A stretch of 64,000 nucleotides of DNA, taken from Streptosporangium roseum DSM 43021. Lineage in GTDB: Bacteria; Actinomycetota; Actinomycetes; Streptosporangiales; Streptosporangiaceae. The stretch covers positions 3,720,001-3,784,000 of the forward strand of contig NC_013595.1 in NCBI RefSeq assembly GCF_000024865.1. The letters are read 5' to 3'. The number at the start of each line of letters is the position of its first letter. Positions within the stretch are counted from its first letter, which is position 1. The notes under the pieces are model-generated. The model was not told the origin of the DNA, ran no database searches, and saw only the letters and a program-made list of their open reading frames with translations. The position numbers and the translations under genes are program-made. This document shows, piece after piece, positions 63,908 through 64,000 of the stretch.

Positions 63908-64000
63908 GGATGTCTCCTCCCGGTGGGTCTCACGGCCCGTGTTCTGGAGCCGCGCGAGGCGCGAACCGGCCAGATTCCTATTTTTCCGATATTTCCCCCA

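Noticed and set aside
1..64000. tRNA or rRNA genes
   Set aside because: No T-arm/acceptor patterns or rRNA blocks were recognised on either strand by reading; a tRNAscan run would settle this.

Overview
The window is one contiguous stretch of very GC-rich actinobacterial chromosome. Several features suggest a filamentous member of the Streptosporangiaceae (Streptosporangium, Nonomuraea or a relative): high G+C at third codon positions, many GTG and TTG starts, twin-arginine secreted enzymes, two AfsR-like regulators, spore-associated-protein-like domains and an LCP protein. This placement is an inference from gene content, because the window holds no rRNA, tRNA or core marker set.

Layout. 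Positions 1-3400 carry a lower-GC pair: the 3' part of a large secreted LamG/FN3 protein and an unrecognised membrane-anchored protein. They are followed by an IS256-type transposase fragment and a DUF5946 gene. Positions 5-11 kb hold two secreted peptidoglycan hydrolases that end in the same SapA-like domain (332 bp identical in DNA), a divergent AfsR-like regulator and a TSUP transporter. Positions 11.9-18.3 kb hold a Tat-exported repeat protein and a LacI-type repressor with four near-identical palindromic operators in front of a GH16 glucanase and a DUF1996 protein. Positions 18.6-21.1 kb form an extracytoplasmic copper/haem set (DyP peroxidase, PCuAC, membrane protein). Then come ClpP, a divergent iron-box-controlled pair (HugZ-like haem protein and a second ribosomal protein S4), a bacterial voltage-gated channel, an F420-type oxidoreductase and a TetR/ABC exporter unit.

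Positions 27.85-29.45 kb contain a compact IS200/IS605-like element carrying only iscB and its presumed omega (HEARO) RNA. It sits between a subtilase gene and a small downstream gene. Both ends abut the same pentamer, and removing the element rejoins a Shine-Dalgarno sequence to the small gene's start. Positions 31-38.7 kb hold a membrane aminopropyltransferase-like protein, an LCP ligase, a zinc metallopeptidase, a LysR regulator and FolP2. Positions 38.8-45.1 kb hold a TetR-MFS-PLP decarboxylase operon, a tandemly duplicated TetR gene and an OmpR-type two-component system. This system faces a LolA-like lipoprotein gene and an ABC exporter whose ATPase has an unusual repeated N-terminal extension. 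Positions 48.8-51.8 kb encode an AraC regulator and a two-component styrene monooxygenase.

Positions 51.9-57.9 kb look like an unassigned peptide (RiPP-like) system. It has a 26-residue precursor, a hairpin, an M50 metalloprotease with a PqqD-like recognition domain, a TPR protein and a divergent AfsR-like regulator. No recognised modification enzyme is present. The window ends with a YcnI-type copper locus, a three-gene ABC exporter, a degraded DyP fragment, an orphan Pycsar-type membrane effector and a small secreted protein.

The strongest candidates for new biology are the peptide locus at 51.9-57.9 kb, the IscB element and the iron-box rpsD/HugZ pair.
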